Source: Acidobacteriaceae bacterium (GTDB lineage Bacteria > Acidobacteriota > Terriglobia > Terriglobales > Acidobacteriaceae). Taken from it: a DNA stretch of 64,000 bases. The translations under genes and the position numbers were made by a program. Below are positions 41,400 to 49,787 of this stretch, piece after piece. Position 1 is the first letter of the stretch. The number at the start of each line of letters is the position of its first letter. The notes below the pieces were generated by a model, which ran no database searches, was not told the origin of the DNA, and was given only the letters and a program-made list of their open reading frames with translations. The stretch spans positions 63,177 through 127,176 of the forward strand of contig PLBY01000059.1 in NCBI GenBank assembly GCA_003134655.1, written 5' to 3'.

Positions 41400-41960
41400 T
41401 TATGTTTTGACTTTGATGTTCTTCGGATTCTTGAACGGCAGGAACGCCATGAAGTCGGCGTGATGCACGATGAAAGCTTCCGTGGTGCGCTTGACCAGAT
41501 CGCCTTCCGCGGCGTGGGCGGCGATGATGTGGCAGACCGCGTCGGGAACGCCGCATTCCATGGCGAGAGTGACTCCGGTGAAAGGATGGCGCAGGGCTTC
41601 GCCGCGTTCGCTCTGCCGGCTCTTGCCGTCGGGCCCAATTTCGTATTCCAGCAGCTTGCCCACGTCCGCCAGGATCGCGCCCGCGATCACGGTGTCGAGG
41701 TCGATCGGCAAGGCGCGTCCCATGAAAACATGCATAGCCTGGGCGCTGTCCCGGGCAATGTGCACGACGCAGCGTTTGTGCTCCATGAAGGTGATAGGGC
41801 AGTTCGGGACCAGCAGGGTGAAGGGGATCTGGTTCAGGTCGTCGGCTTTCAGTGGGCTGCGCTCAAGCGCCTTGATCCAGGTCTGTGTAACTTGTTCACG
41901 CAGTTGGAGATTCGCGATCCAGTCGATCTCCGGCCAAAGTCGCTTGATAGTCTCCCGCAT
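41400..41960 (-). CDS. HD-domain hydrolase of the tricarboxylate operon
   Basis: A 186-residue protein with an HD-type metal-binding pattern: HKRCVVHIARDSAQAMHVF, then GAILADVGKLLEYE where the usual H-D pair is replaced by AD, RHPFTGVTLAMECGVPDAVCHIIAAHAAE and FIVHHADFM. So several histidines are kept while the central HD dyad reads LADVGK, and activity is uncertain. First gene of the operon HD-PrpD-aconitase-dehydrogenase-CitDE-CitF. HD proteins near such metabolic genes have no established role that I know; a phosphatase or nucleotidase acting on a pathway or regulator molecule is possible. Confidence 0.7.
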   Translation of the reverse strand: MRETIKRLWPEIDWIANLQLREQVTQTWIKALERSPLKADDLNQIPFTLLVPNCPITFMEHKRCVVHIARDSAQAMHVFMGRALPIDLDTVIAGAILADVGKLLEYEIGPDGKSRQSERGEALRHPFTGVTLAMECGVPDAVCHIIAAHAAEGDLVKRTTEAFIVHHADFMAFLPFKNPKNIKVKT

Positions 41961-42173
41961 AGGCGTGGCAATGCAAACTATTCAGGCTAGCTTGGGACGC
42001 GAGCGGGGACGACGATTCGGATCACAGGGGAGTGTGATTGGGGCACAAAACCTCGGTTTGGAGGAATCGGCTGGCGATTGAACGGGCGACTCAGCGGTGA
42101 TAGCATGCTCGCCTGGATCTTCGGCTGCTTGCCATCAAATGCAAGCTATTCATTTACTTAGGAGCAAGAATTC

Positions 42174-43385
42174 ATGCAAAAGAGAATATCTCCGTTTGCG
42201 GTCTTGACTCTGGCCGCGATTAGCCTGAACTTTACGAGCGTAGCTGGGGCACAAACTGAACAAGTGACCTACTCTTTTACCGGCGGTAACGACGGGGGAG
42301 GGCCTGCTGGTGGCGTCGTTGTTGACGCGAAGGGAAACTTGTATGGCACTACGGAGGCGGGAGGCGCGAACTCCGCTGGCGCGGTTTTCGAGTTGACGCC
42401 GAACACCAACGGAACCTGGACGGAGAAAGTGATTTATTCGTTTTCCTACCTTGGAATGGATGGCTTTCTTCCGTATTCCGGGCTGACCTTTGACTCCAAA
42501 GGGAATCTTTATGGTACGGCTCTTGGGGGTGGATCTGCTGGGCTAGGTGCAGTCTTTGAGATCTCTCCCGGTTCGAACGGCACTTGGACAGAGCAAATAC
42601 TGTATAGCTTTCAGGGCGGCACCGATGTCTCCAGTGCGCTTTGGGGGAATCTGGCAATTGATAGCTCCGGGAACCTATACGGCGCGTCCTACTCTGGGGG
42701 AACCTACCAGTTCGGGACAGTCTACGAGCTGAGCCCCGGTTCGAACGGAACATGGTCAGAGAAGGTTGTGTACAGTTTTTCCGGCGGCAATGATGGCGGC
42801 AGGCCCCTTGGGTTACAACTGGCGATTGACGCCGCCGGTAACCTCTACGGCATGACGAGTACCGGCGGTCCCCACGATTACGGATTGGTCTTCGAACTGG
42901 TGCGCGGATCGAGCGGAAACTGGACGGAAAAGATCGTGCATGCCTTTGTCGGTGGTGCCGACGGATCTAGCCCAGCCGGGAGTTTGGTGTTTGACGCGGC
43001 CGGGAATCTCTATGGTCCGTCTTCGTTCTCAGTTTTCGAGCTAATGCCGGGATCGAATGGCAGCTGGACTAAGAAGGAGATTCACAGGTTCACTGGCGGC
43101 AGCGATGGCGCATTCCCAGAGTCTGGTTTGGTTTTCGACAAAGCGGGCAACCTCTATGGTACTACCGAGACCGGTGGCGCGCACCGCGGCACTGTTTTCA
43201 AGCTGGCTCCGAATGCCAACGGAACATGGACTGAAACGGTACTTCACAAGTTTTCGTCAAGCGGAACGGATGGAGTCTTTCCTGCCTTTCCCGCGCTGGC
43301 AATCGACGCTAAAGGAAACCTTTTCGGAACGACGGCCGCAGGCGGCACGTCCAACGCAGGAGTTGTGTTCGCCGTAAAACCGTAG
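42174..43385 (+). CDS. Secreted GloVer-repeat protein
   Basis: A 403-residue exported protein. Signal peptide (AVLTLAAISLNFTSVAGAQ), then about eight repeats of 45-50 residues built on D.KGNLYGTT..GG....G.VFEL.P...GTWTE..IYSF. These are the GloVer/choice-of-anchor tandem repeats common in Acidobacteriota and probably fold as a beta-propeller outside the cell. One copy (about residue 285) is shortened and lacks the YGTT block (NLYGPSSFSVFEL). ATG 42174 has AGGAGC 9 bases upstream. Function unknown; single-gene unit. Confidence 0.85.
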   Translation: MQKRISPFAVLTLAAISLNFTSVAGAQTEQVTYSFTGGNDGGGPAGGVVVDAKGNLYGTTEAGGANSAGAVFELTPNTNGTWTEKVIYSFSYLGMDGFLPYSGLTFDSKGNLYGTALGGGSAGLGAVFEISPGSNGTWTEQILYSFQGGTDVSSALWGNLAIDSSGNLYGASYSGGTYQFGTVYELSPGSNGTWSEKVVYSFSGGNDGGRPLGLQLAIDAAGNLYGMTSTGGPHDYGLVFELVRGSSGNWTEKIVHAFVGGADGSSPAGSLVFDAAGNLYGPSSFSVFELMPGSNGSWTKKEIHRFTGGSDGAFPESGLVFDKAGNLYGTTETGGAHRGTVFKLAPNANGTWTETVLHKFSSSGTDGVFPAFPALAIDAKGNLFGTTAAGGTSNAGVVFAVKP

Positions 43386-43454
43386 TTCGCTCGTGAGTGT
43401 TTCTCCCGTCCTTCAAGGAGTCACGTTACTCTGCGGGATGTGGTTTGTGTGCTC

Positions 43455-43991
43455 TTACGGGTTCTGCAACAGCGTCTTAATCTCTTTTTCGAAGACCTCT
43501 GCGGAGGTAGCGCCAATGTGCTTGGCATAGATGCGTCCATCGCGGGTGATCAGGAATGTTATGGGTAGTCCAAGAATGCCACCGTACAGCGCGCCTGTCT
43601 GCGCCGTTCCCATCACGACCGGGTAGTTCATGTGGAATTGCTGGGAGAAAGGGCGGACGGGGTCGGGGCTGTCGTCCATGGAGATGCCGATGACCTGCAG
43701 GCCGCTGCTGGCGTACTTCTGCTGCAGTTCCACGAGATGGGGAATTTCTTCACGGCAGGGATCGCACCAGGTTGCCCAGAAATCGAGCAGAACAACTTTG
43801 CCGCGATAGGAGGAAAGCCGAAGATCGTGTCCGTCGAGTTGCGGTAGGGTGAAATCGGGCGCGGGAAGGTGCTGGGCTGTTGCTGATGTTGCGATGCGCG
43901 GCGCATCATGACGCCGCAAAGCATAGTGGACTACCAAGGCGCCAAGAGCGAAGGCGGCTGCGGACAGGACGAATCTCGTTGCCGGGCGCAG
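43455..43991 (-). CDS. TlpA-like membrane-anchored thioredoxin
   Basis: A thiol-disulphide oxidoreductase with the redox motif ATWCDPCRE and the cis-Pro region LGLPITFLI. Only a TTG at 43937 is available as an ordinary start, and it would leave the protein without an export signal. In-frame sequence upstream encodes a good signal anchor (TRFVLSAAAFALGALVVHYAL) that can begin at CTG 43991, with AGGGAGA 7 bases upstream and 3 bases after the rhodanese stop. I prefer that non-standard start. It probably works in the periplasm on cytochrome or oxidase assembly thiols. Confidence 0.8.
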   Translation of the reverse strand: MRPATRFVLSAAAFALGALVVHYALRRHDAPRIATSATAQHLPAPDFTLPQLDGHDLRLSSYRGKVVLLDFWATWCDPCREEIPHLVELQQKYASSGLQVIGISMDDSPDPVRPFSQQFHMNYPVVMGTAQTGALYGGILGLPITFLITRDGRIYAKHIGATSAEVFEKEIKTLLQNP

Positions 43992-43994
43992 AAG

Positions 43995-44465
43995 TCAGTC
44001 TCCCTTGGCCACCGGGTAGCCCTTGTCCACCCAATTCGTGCCGAAATTGTCGGAGATGTAGAGCACTTTCACGTTGGTGAATCCCATGGTGTGCAGAGCA
44101 TCGTCGGCGGGTTTCACGTTGGGGCAATGTCCCCAGGGGCAGCAGCCGCAGTACAGGACGATGAGCTTGGTTCGCGGCAGAGATTCCACGCGCTTGCGGA
44201 GTTGCTGCAATCCCGCCTCACTCGAGGCGGGTCCGATATATTCCGATTCCGGGATGTGCGCTTGCGAGAACAGGACGTGGGATCCGACTTGGATCATGAG
44301 CGGCTTTTCTTTGTCTGAAGTCTGAATCAGTTTCACCAAGTCTTCTGGCTGGATCAGTCGGGCTGTGGGTATGGAGGATGCCTGACCGGTTGCTTGAGAG
44401 ATGGAGAAAAGTGTAATCGTGGCTAGAAGTGCGGCCGATCTTGGATATCTGAGTGCGAATTTCAT
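43995..44465 (-). CDS. Secreted rhodanese-like protein
   Basis: A 156-residue rhodanese-fold protein with a signal peptide (YPRSAALLATITLFSISQATG). The domain shows LIQPEDLVKLIQTSDKEKPLMIQVG, then HIPESEYIGPASSEAGLQQL, and the active-site loop VLYCGCCPWGHCPN with an extra pair of cysteines. ALHTMGFTNVKVLYI follows. The crowded Cys loop suggests a redox or metal role rather than simple sulphur transfer. Start ATG 44465 preferred over 44492. It precedes the TlpA gene by 3 bases, so the two form an operon. Confidence 0.85.
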   Translation of the reverse strand: MKFALRYPRSAALLATITLFSISQATGQASSIPTARLIQPEDLVKLIQTSDKEKPLMIQVGSHVLFSQAHIPESEYIGPASSEAGLQQLRKRVESLPRTKLIVLYCGCCPWGHCPNVKPADDALHTMGFTNVKVLYISDNFGTNWVDKGYPVAKGD

Positions 44466-44536
44466 AAGGATGCTCCCCGAACTGCGATTCATTAGACCAA
44501 TTGCAAGAATACACCGCCCGCTCGTTCAGAACTCTC

Positions 44537-44620
44537 TGTCATTCTGAGCGAAGCGAAGAACCTATGCAGTTTGCCTGCAGCGAGAGATTGCATAGGTCCT
44601 TCACTTCGTTCAGGATGACA
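44537..44620. repeat. Palindromic REP-like element
   Basis: TGTCATTCTGA at the left end is matched by TCAGGATGACA at the right, and the inner arms GCGAAGCGAAGAACCTATGCA and its near-complement form a long imperfect hairpin around TTTGCCTGCAGCG. It lies between galT and the rhodanese gene. Elements with this CATTCTGAGCGAAGCGAAG motif are dispersed in acidobacterial genomes as far as I recall. Confidence 0.7.
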
Positions 44621-44628
44621 ACGCGATT

Positions 44629-45663
44629 CTATGACGACGCGTCTGCCAGGTCCCGCAGTCGTTCGGCCGCGCTCTCAGGTGTGATGTCGCGTTGCGGGGT
44701 TCCCAGCATTTCGAAGCCGACCATGTGCTTGCGAACCGTGGCCGAGCGCAACAGCGGCGGATAAAAATGCGCGTGAAAATGGAATTCCGGATGGTCGACG
44801 CCATCGGTGGGCGACTGGTGGAATCCCATCGAATAGGGGAAGGGAACTCCGAAGACTTTGTCGTAGGTGGAAGTGACGCGACTAAGAATCTGGCTTAGCG
44901 AGGGAGCTTCGTCGCCTGCGAGTTCGTTCATGCTTCCGAAATGGCGGCGGCTGCAGACCAGAATCTCGAAGGGCCACACCGCCCAGAAGGGCACGAGCGC
45001 AACGAATCCCTTATTCTCACAAACTACGCGTACTTGCTCGCGCGCTTCCAAGGCAATGTAATCACACAGGAGGCAGCGCTCGTGTGACTTGCGGTATGCG
45101 CCCTGCGCGGCGAGTTCTTTGGAGGGCGCTTCCGGAACCGAAGACGTCGCCCAGATTTGGCAGTGGGGATGCGGATTGCTGGCGCCCATCATGGCGCCGC
45201 GGTTTTCGAAGATCTGCACGTGATTGATATTTTCCAGGCCGCCTAGCTCCCGGAATTGTCCGGCCCAGGTATGGACAACGAGTTCGATCTGCTCCAAAGG
45301 CATGGTGGCGAGCGTGAGATCGTGACGCGGAGAAAAACAAATCACGCGGCAGATGCCGGGCTCCGACTCGGCGACTAGCAAGCCCATGCCGTCGACGTCG
45401 AGGCGGCCGGGGGAGGCGAGCGGTTTCAGAGCGGCAAAGTCGTTCCCAAAGACGAAAGTCGAGGAATATGCCGGGTTATGAATCCCACCGGCTCGGGTGT
45501 TGCCGGGGCACAAGTAGCAGTTCGGGTCGTAAGTCGGTTCTTTCGTGGTTGGAAGAGGCGCGATCTCTCCCTGCCAGGGGCGCATCGCGCGATGGGGCGA
45601 GACCAGCACCCATTCGTTGGTCAGGGCGTTCAGCCGGCGGTGAGGATCTTCGGTGAGCTTCAA
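44629..45663 (-). CDS. galT: Galactose-1-phosphate uridylyltransferase
   Basis: A 344-residue Leloir-pathway enzyme. Seen: RRLNALTNEWVLVSPHRAMRPWQGE, the zinc pair in CYLCPGN and CLLCDY, the active-site NPHPHCQIW (His that becomes uridylylated), and the C-terminal metal/histidine cluster HPEFHFHAHFYPPLLRS. All catalytic residues are present and the length is normal. The start appears to be TTG 45663. No other galactose genes are next to it. Confidence 0.92.
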   Translation of the reverse strand: MKLTEDPHRRLNALTNEWVLVSPHRAMRPWQGEIAPLPTTKEPTYDPNCYLCPGNTRAGGIHNPAYSSTFVFGNDFAALKPLASPGRLDVDGMGLLVAESEPGICRVICFSPRHDLTLATMPLEQIELVVHTWAGQFRELGGLENINHVQIFENRGAMMGASNPHPHCQIWATSSVPEAPSKELAAQGAYRKSHERCLLCDYIALEAREQVRVVCENKGFVALVPFWAVWPFEILVCSRRHFGSMNELAGDEAPSLSQILSRVTSTYDKVFGVPFPYSMGFHQSPTDGVDHPEFHFHAHFYPPLLRSATVRKHMVGFEMLGTPQRDITPESAAERLRDLADASS

Positions 45664-45824
45664 ATTTGGCCTCGCAGCATTCTACGACGAGCGGACTGCC
45701 CGATGAATTGCAAGTCGGATGCAAGGACGGGATGATCCGCGGCTCACGCTGGTTTGTGACCGGGCTCACATTCAGCGCCTTTCTTGGAACCTAGAATTTT
45801 GGTTGATCCTGGAAAGGAGCTGTT

Positions 45825-45974
45825 GTGAGATCGTCGGAAAGGGTTCGCCTGCTCGTGTTTTCTCTCTTCTTAATGACCTTGATCATATTCGCCATTGTCT
45901 ATAGTCCTGCGAACGCATACAGCAGACCCGCGGATCAAGGGAACGCCGCCGTGGTGGCCACGGGCTCCCGCTGA
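45825..45974 (+). CDS. 49-residue single-pass membrane peptide
   Basis: GTG with AGGAG 6 bases upstream opens a 49-codon frame: a short basic N-terminus (RSSERVR), a hydrophobic helix (LLVFSLFLMTLIIFAIVYS) and a polar tail ending ATGSR. The N-terminal charge and helix length suit a small membrane protein with its C-terminus outside, or a short secreted peptide. No homologue recognised. It lies alone between the divergent galT and ctaB genes. Confidence 0.5.
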   Translation: MRSSERVRLLVFSLFLMTLIIFAIVYSPANAYSRPADQGNAAVVATGSR

Positions 45975-46055
45975 GTCGATTCGGACTATAGCTTTTTGCA
46001 ATCCATGTGGCTCGCGAGACAGCCGACGGCGGCTGTCTCCACATGAGTTGAGGGC

Positions 46056-46991
46056 TTACGGCTTTAGCGAGTTGCCCATCATCAGGGCGAATAACAACGG
46101 AAGGTAGATCACAGTTGCCTGCAGCACGTGACGGGCGCGCATCTTTGAGGGCGCACTGGAAAGCGGCAGGTTCAGGAATGCCAGCCGGATTCCAAAGTAA
46201 AGCAGCGCGAAGCCGAGTACAACCGCACCGACCAGATAGATCCGGCCAGCCATGCCCATGAAGCTGGGCAGCAGGCTGATGGGAATCAAAGCCACCGAGT
46301 AAATCAGAATGCGGCGGGCGGTCGAGCGGCCATCTTCTTCCACGACCGGCAGCATCTTGACTCCGCCTTTGGCGTAATCATCGCGATACAACCATGCAAT
46401 GGAGAAGAAGTGGGGGAACTGCCAGATAAAGAGGATCGCGAATAATACTAATGTGCCCCATTCCAATCGGCCGCGAGCGGCGGTCCAGCCCAGAACTCCG
46501 GGCATCGCTCCAGGAAAAGCTCCGACGAACGTGCAAATGGGCGAGATGCGCTTCAGTGGGGTGTACGCGGCGAGATAGACAACCGAAGTCAGGAAGGTCA
46601 GCAGTCCCGTCAGGAGATTCGTAGAGACGGCCAGGTAAATCGATCCACCCACTGCAGCCAGAACTCCAACTGCTGTCGCGTGAAACAAACTCATGCGGCC
46701 GGCCGGGAGTGGGCGAAGAGCGGTACGGCGCATGTAGGCGTCGACATCGTGCTCCATGACTTCATTCAGTGCCGCGGTACCACTGGAGACAAGCCCGATA
46801 CCCAAGAGAGAATGGAATAGCCCCCAGCTAATCCAGGAAGTGCCCGCCTGGTGCGCGCCAAAAAAATAGCCGCACCACGCGGTCATGACGATCAAAGTCG
46901 TGACCCGAAGCTTGGTCAGTTCGGCGTAGTCGCGAAGAAGGGAAGTTGCCCTGGTTCGGAAAGCGGAGAGAGGCAGTGTCATCGAGCTCAT
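46056..46991 (-). CDS. ctaB: Protoheme IX farnesyltransferase (heme O synthase)
   Basis: A 311-residue UbiA-family membrane prenyltransferase with about nine helices. The Asp-rich prenyl-diphosphate site is NEVMEHDVDAYMRRTALRPLPAGRM. The heme-side loop is YTPLKRISPICTFVGAFPGAMPGVLGWTAA, and the second acidic loop is FSIAWLYRDDYAKGGVKMLPVV. It adds farnesyl to heme B to make heme O, needed for the heme-copper oxidase encoded at 53-57 kb. It is transcribed away from that operon. Confidence 0.93.
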   Translation of the reverse strand: MSSMTLPLSAFRTRATSLLRDYAELTKLRVTTLIVMTAWCGYFFGAHQAGTSWISWGLFHSLLGIGLVSSGTAALNEVMEHDVDAYMRRTALRPLPAGRMSLFHATAVGVLAAVGGSIYLAVSTNLLTGLLTFLTSVVYLAAYTPLKRISPICTFVGAFPGAMPGVLGWTAARGRLEWGTLVLFAILFIWQFPHFFSIAWLYRDDYAKGGVKMLPVVEEDGRSTARRILIYSVALIPISLLPSFMGMAGRIYLVGAVVLGFALLYFGIRLAFLNLPLSSAPSKMRARHVLQATVIYLPLLFALMMGNSLKP

Positions 46992-47183
46992 GGTTTGGCC
47001 GTGTACAGCGTTCCGGAAAAGCCGTTTCTGGATGATACAGAAAAATCACGTGACGAGCCCACACTCGTTACGTGCTCAAGGATTGCATAGGTACTCTGAT
47101 CACTTTCGAATGTCAAGCGAAAACGCAAACCGCATGCTTGCCACAGGCTAACACATCCCTTTTGACTGACCCTACAACTCGGG

Positions 47184-48500
47184 CTACTGGCCGCCCGACG
47201 GCGTTGTGGAATCAAACATTTCCGGAGGATCAAAGAAGCACTTGTGCCAGAGCGCTGAATCCGACAACGTGCCGGCCTTCCACTGCTGCAGCGTCGGCAT
47301 CGTGGCGGCGATCATGCCGCCGTCGGCGGAATCAAAAATCACCACGACGCCCGCCAGATCCTGCGGTTTTTGAGCAATTTCCTTGTAACTCTTTTCAAGC
47401 AGGAATTTCGTGTACTCGAGCCGTTCCCTGGCGTCAGCGCTCTTCGCATTCTCCTCGACCTTCTGCACCGAAATAATTTTCACGTTCTTGTTCTTGAGCG
47501 GCTCCCAATCTCCGGGGAAAGTCGCCGACTCTTCGCGGATGACATGAAACAGGTCCGCTGCTGGAGCCAGCGCCGCGGTCGTGGGACCAGTCGCGGTATC
47601 GGCGATGCCTTCGGGCATCTCGACGCTGTTGCGCCAGATCCATCCGCGCGACAGCCCGGAAACGCGAACGTGCACCCAGTCGGCGTTGAAGTCCAGCATT
47701 TCGAATTCGTCGTGCATGCTGGCCAGAAACTGCGGCTTCGCGGTCAGGCTGGGTGTCGAAACCACCGGCGTACCCGATTTCTTGACGGCCACCAGGTTCT
47801 TGGGATGACCGGTGTTCTTGAGGATCTCTTGCAGGCTTTCGGCTTCCGCTTGCAAAGCGCTGTTTGATTTTTCGTTCGGCGCGTCGGAGGGGTGCGCACT
47901 CGCGCGCACCTGATCCGCCAAGCCCTGGCTCACGGATGACGAGAAAGTTCGATCGGTGTCCGGGAACTTGGGAGCGGGCGCGGAAATCGGCGGCTGAGCC
48001 GCCGCGGGCGATTCGGAGGATGGTTTGGGCGTCGCGACGGCGGCGGTTCGGTTGCTGCGCTCGACCGGACTCTTGGCGAGTTGCTCCGCCAGTTGGTCCA
48101 GCAAGTCGGTTTCGAGGCGGCCATTCGAAGTGAGCAACTCGTAGCCGGAGTGAGAAGCTGCCGGATCGACGTACCATGCGGTCACTTTGGTGGTGATCCG
48201 TACGAGGGATCCGCCAGACGGGGTCGAGGCTACTTGGACAGTCGACTGGTAGTAGCCGCGCTGGTAGCGGTCGAGGGGATGGTCGCCGGGCTTGGCGAAT
48301 CCGTCCAGCACCGGAAGATGACCCGCCAAACTCGCCTGGACTGCGGCCAGGGCCTTCTCAACCGAGGCTTTGGACTGCGGGAATGTGCGCTCGTATGGGC
48401 TGACTTGAGCCAGCACAATGCCGGTGGCGAGGAGCGCAACGACACCCCATGCCACCGCCCGCCGCACTGCTCGGCCCGTCGTTCTCGCCTCGGTTGTCAT
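47184..48500 (-). CDS. Exported protein with SH3-like domain, unknown function
   Basis: A 438-residue protein. Signal anchor (AVRRAVAWGVVALLATGIVLAQ), then a folded region with SGGSLVRITTKVTAWYVDP (about 95-115), a Pro/Ala/Ser-rich linker (150-185), and an SH3b-like segment (about 245-295: LASMHDEFEMLDFNADWVHVRVSGLSRGWIWRNSV). The final part mentions VKIISVQKVEENAKSADARERLEYTKFLLEKSYKEI and GVVVIFDSADGGMIAATMP. Its ATG overlaps the stop of the gene before it (48497-48500), which has a similar SH3-like end, so the two act as a pair. Function unknown. Confidence 0.7.
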   Translation of the reverse strand: MTTEARTTGRAVRRAVAWGVVALLATGIVLAQVSPYERTFPQSKASVEKALAAVQASLAGHLPVLDGFAKPGDHPLDRYQRGYYQSTVQVASTPSGGSLVRITTKVTAWYVDPAASHSGYELLTSNGRLETDLLDQLAEQLAKSPVERSNRTAAVATPKPSSESPAAAQPPISAPAPKFPDTDRTFSSSVSQGLADQVRASAHPSDAPNEKSNSALQAEAESLQEILKNTGHPKNLVAVKKSGTPVVSTPSLTAKPQFLASMHDEFEMLDFNADWVHVRVSGLSRGWIWRNSVEMPEGIADTATGPTTAALAPAADLFHVIREESATFPGDWEPLKNKNVKIISVQKVEENAKSADARERLEYTKFLLEKSYKEIAQKPQDLAGVVVIFDSADGGMIAATMPTLQQWKAGTLSDSALWHKCFFDPPEMFDSTTPSGGQ

Positions 48501-49459
48501 GGTACCAACTCCAACTCGTCGCGCAAGATCCAGCCGTGCTGGCCTTCGTGGGTCTCCACTCCAAGCCAGTACGTCGTCGAAATCACGATCAGAACCTCAG
48601 TTCCGGTCGGCAGGGATTGCAAAGTGCTTGCGGTGTGGAACGGCGCGGACTTGAGTGCAGCTCCAGGTGATTTCACCAAACGCTGTACCTGATGCCGAAG
48701 ATCCTGAACACGTTGCTCCAGAGTCTGCGACGGTGCCGGAGGGCCTGCGTTTGGCGGCGAGCTAGTGCCGGCTGTGTTCGTCATGGCCGACGGAGGGACA
48801 GCGGCAGTCGTCTCGTCGACCAAGGCGGGCATCGGCGTGTTCGCCGTCTGCTCCTGCTTTTCCTTCTGAGCCTCGAGGGTCTGGGCTTTCATCGACTCAA
48901 TGGCGTCCAGATGGTCGTGGATGTCCTTGTACTCGGCGCTCTCGACGGATCCATTCGAAGGGTGCATGATGTGGCGGAAATCCTCGACAAAGCGCGCGTC
49001 GATGTGCAGCACCGTGTTCTTGTCGCCTTGGGGTTGCACCACGTAGCGGACGACCAGCGTCCCGACGTCACTGCTGTCCTTGAAGTTTCGCGGGTCGATA
49101 GCCTTCAGGCGCACCTTGTAGAAAACCTTGCCGCCCTCAGTCCACTCGGGGAACACCTTGGTCGAAGTGGCCGGGGTCGCACCGGTGATGTACTCGTCTT
49201 TGTTGTATTCCTTGGTTCCCCGGATGAGCCCGTTCTGGATTACGTCCTGCACAACTTGGCTGACCTCGTTCTCGCCGAAAGGAAGGTTCACGATCAGGCC
49301 CATGCCGTACTGGGTGGCGTCCTTCTCCCGGGGGGGGAGAGCGAATGCGGCGACCGAGAGGATCAGGATTGTGGTGGTTTTCCACAGGGCAATCGAGGTC
49401 AGGCCTGAGGTTCTGCCCGAGCGCCAGAGCTTCTCGGAAACGAATTTAGAGTTCCCCAC
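48497..49459 (-). CDS. Exported protein with C-terminal SH3-like domain, unknown function
   Basis: A 320-residue protein. N-terminal hydrophobic segment (TTTILILSVAAFALP), a middle alpha/beta region with GEGGKVFYKVRLKAIDPRNF-like text (about 115-160), a Gln/Ala/Pro-rich linker, and an SH3b-like end (VLIVISTTYWLGVETHEGQHGWILRDELELV). It is co-translated with the next gene by an ATGA overlap. Both parts that look like SH3b probably bind peptide or cell-wall ligands. Not recognised as a known family. Confidence 0.7.
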   Translation of the reverse strand: MGNSKFVSEKLWRSGRTSGLTSIALWKTTTILILSVAAFALPPREKDATQYGMGLIVNLPFGENEVSQVVQDVIQNGLIRGTKEYNKDEYITGATPATSTKVFPEWTEGGKVFYKVRLKAIDPRNFKDSSDVGTLVVRYVVQPQGDKNTVLHIDARFVEDFRHIMHPSNGSVESAEYKDIHDHLDAIESMKAQTLEAQKEKQEQTANTPMPALVDETTAAVPPSAMTNTAGTSSPPNAGPPAPSQTLEQRVQDLRHQVQRLVKSPGAALKSAPFHTASTLQSLPTGTEVLIVISTTYWLGVETHEGQHGWILRDELELVP

Positions 49460-49787
49460 GAAATATCCCCTGTTGGCCCAAGAGTCTCAACTCTGACGCG
49501 GCTGTGTCAACCCCACTTACGGGCTTTGATCCTGAGGAAGAAGCGTTGAGCGAAATTTACCTTGTCAACAGATTGTAAAAAAATTGTCTCCAAGCCCCTT
49601 GCAAGTCGTTGCGAACCCGTAGTAGGATCCCCCCCGGTACGGTGGTAGGACCTTTTCGAGAAAAATCGGTTTAGGTCCTGCCGGAAAGCCGCATGGGAGA
49701 GGGGTTCCCGCATGTGGCTCTGTTTGAGGATATTCCTTCCGTTGCATTGTGGGAATGCAGTTCAAAAAATCGCTTGAGGAGTTCGGC

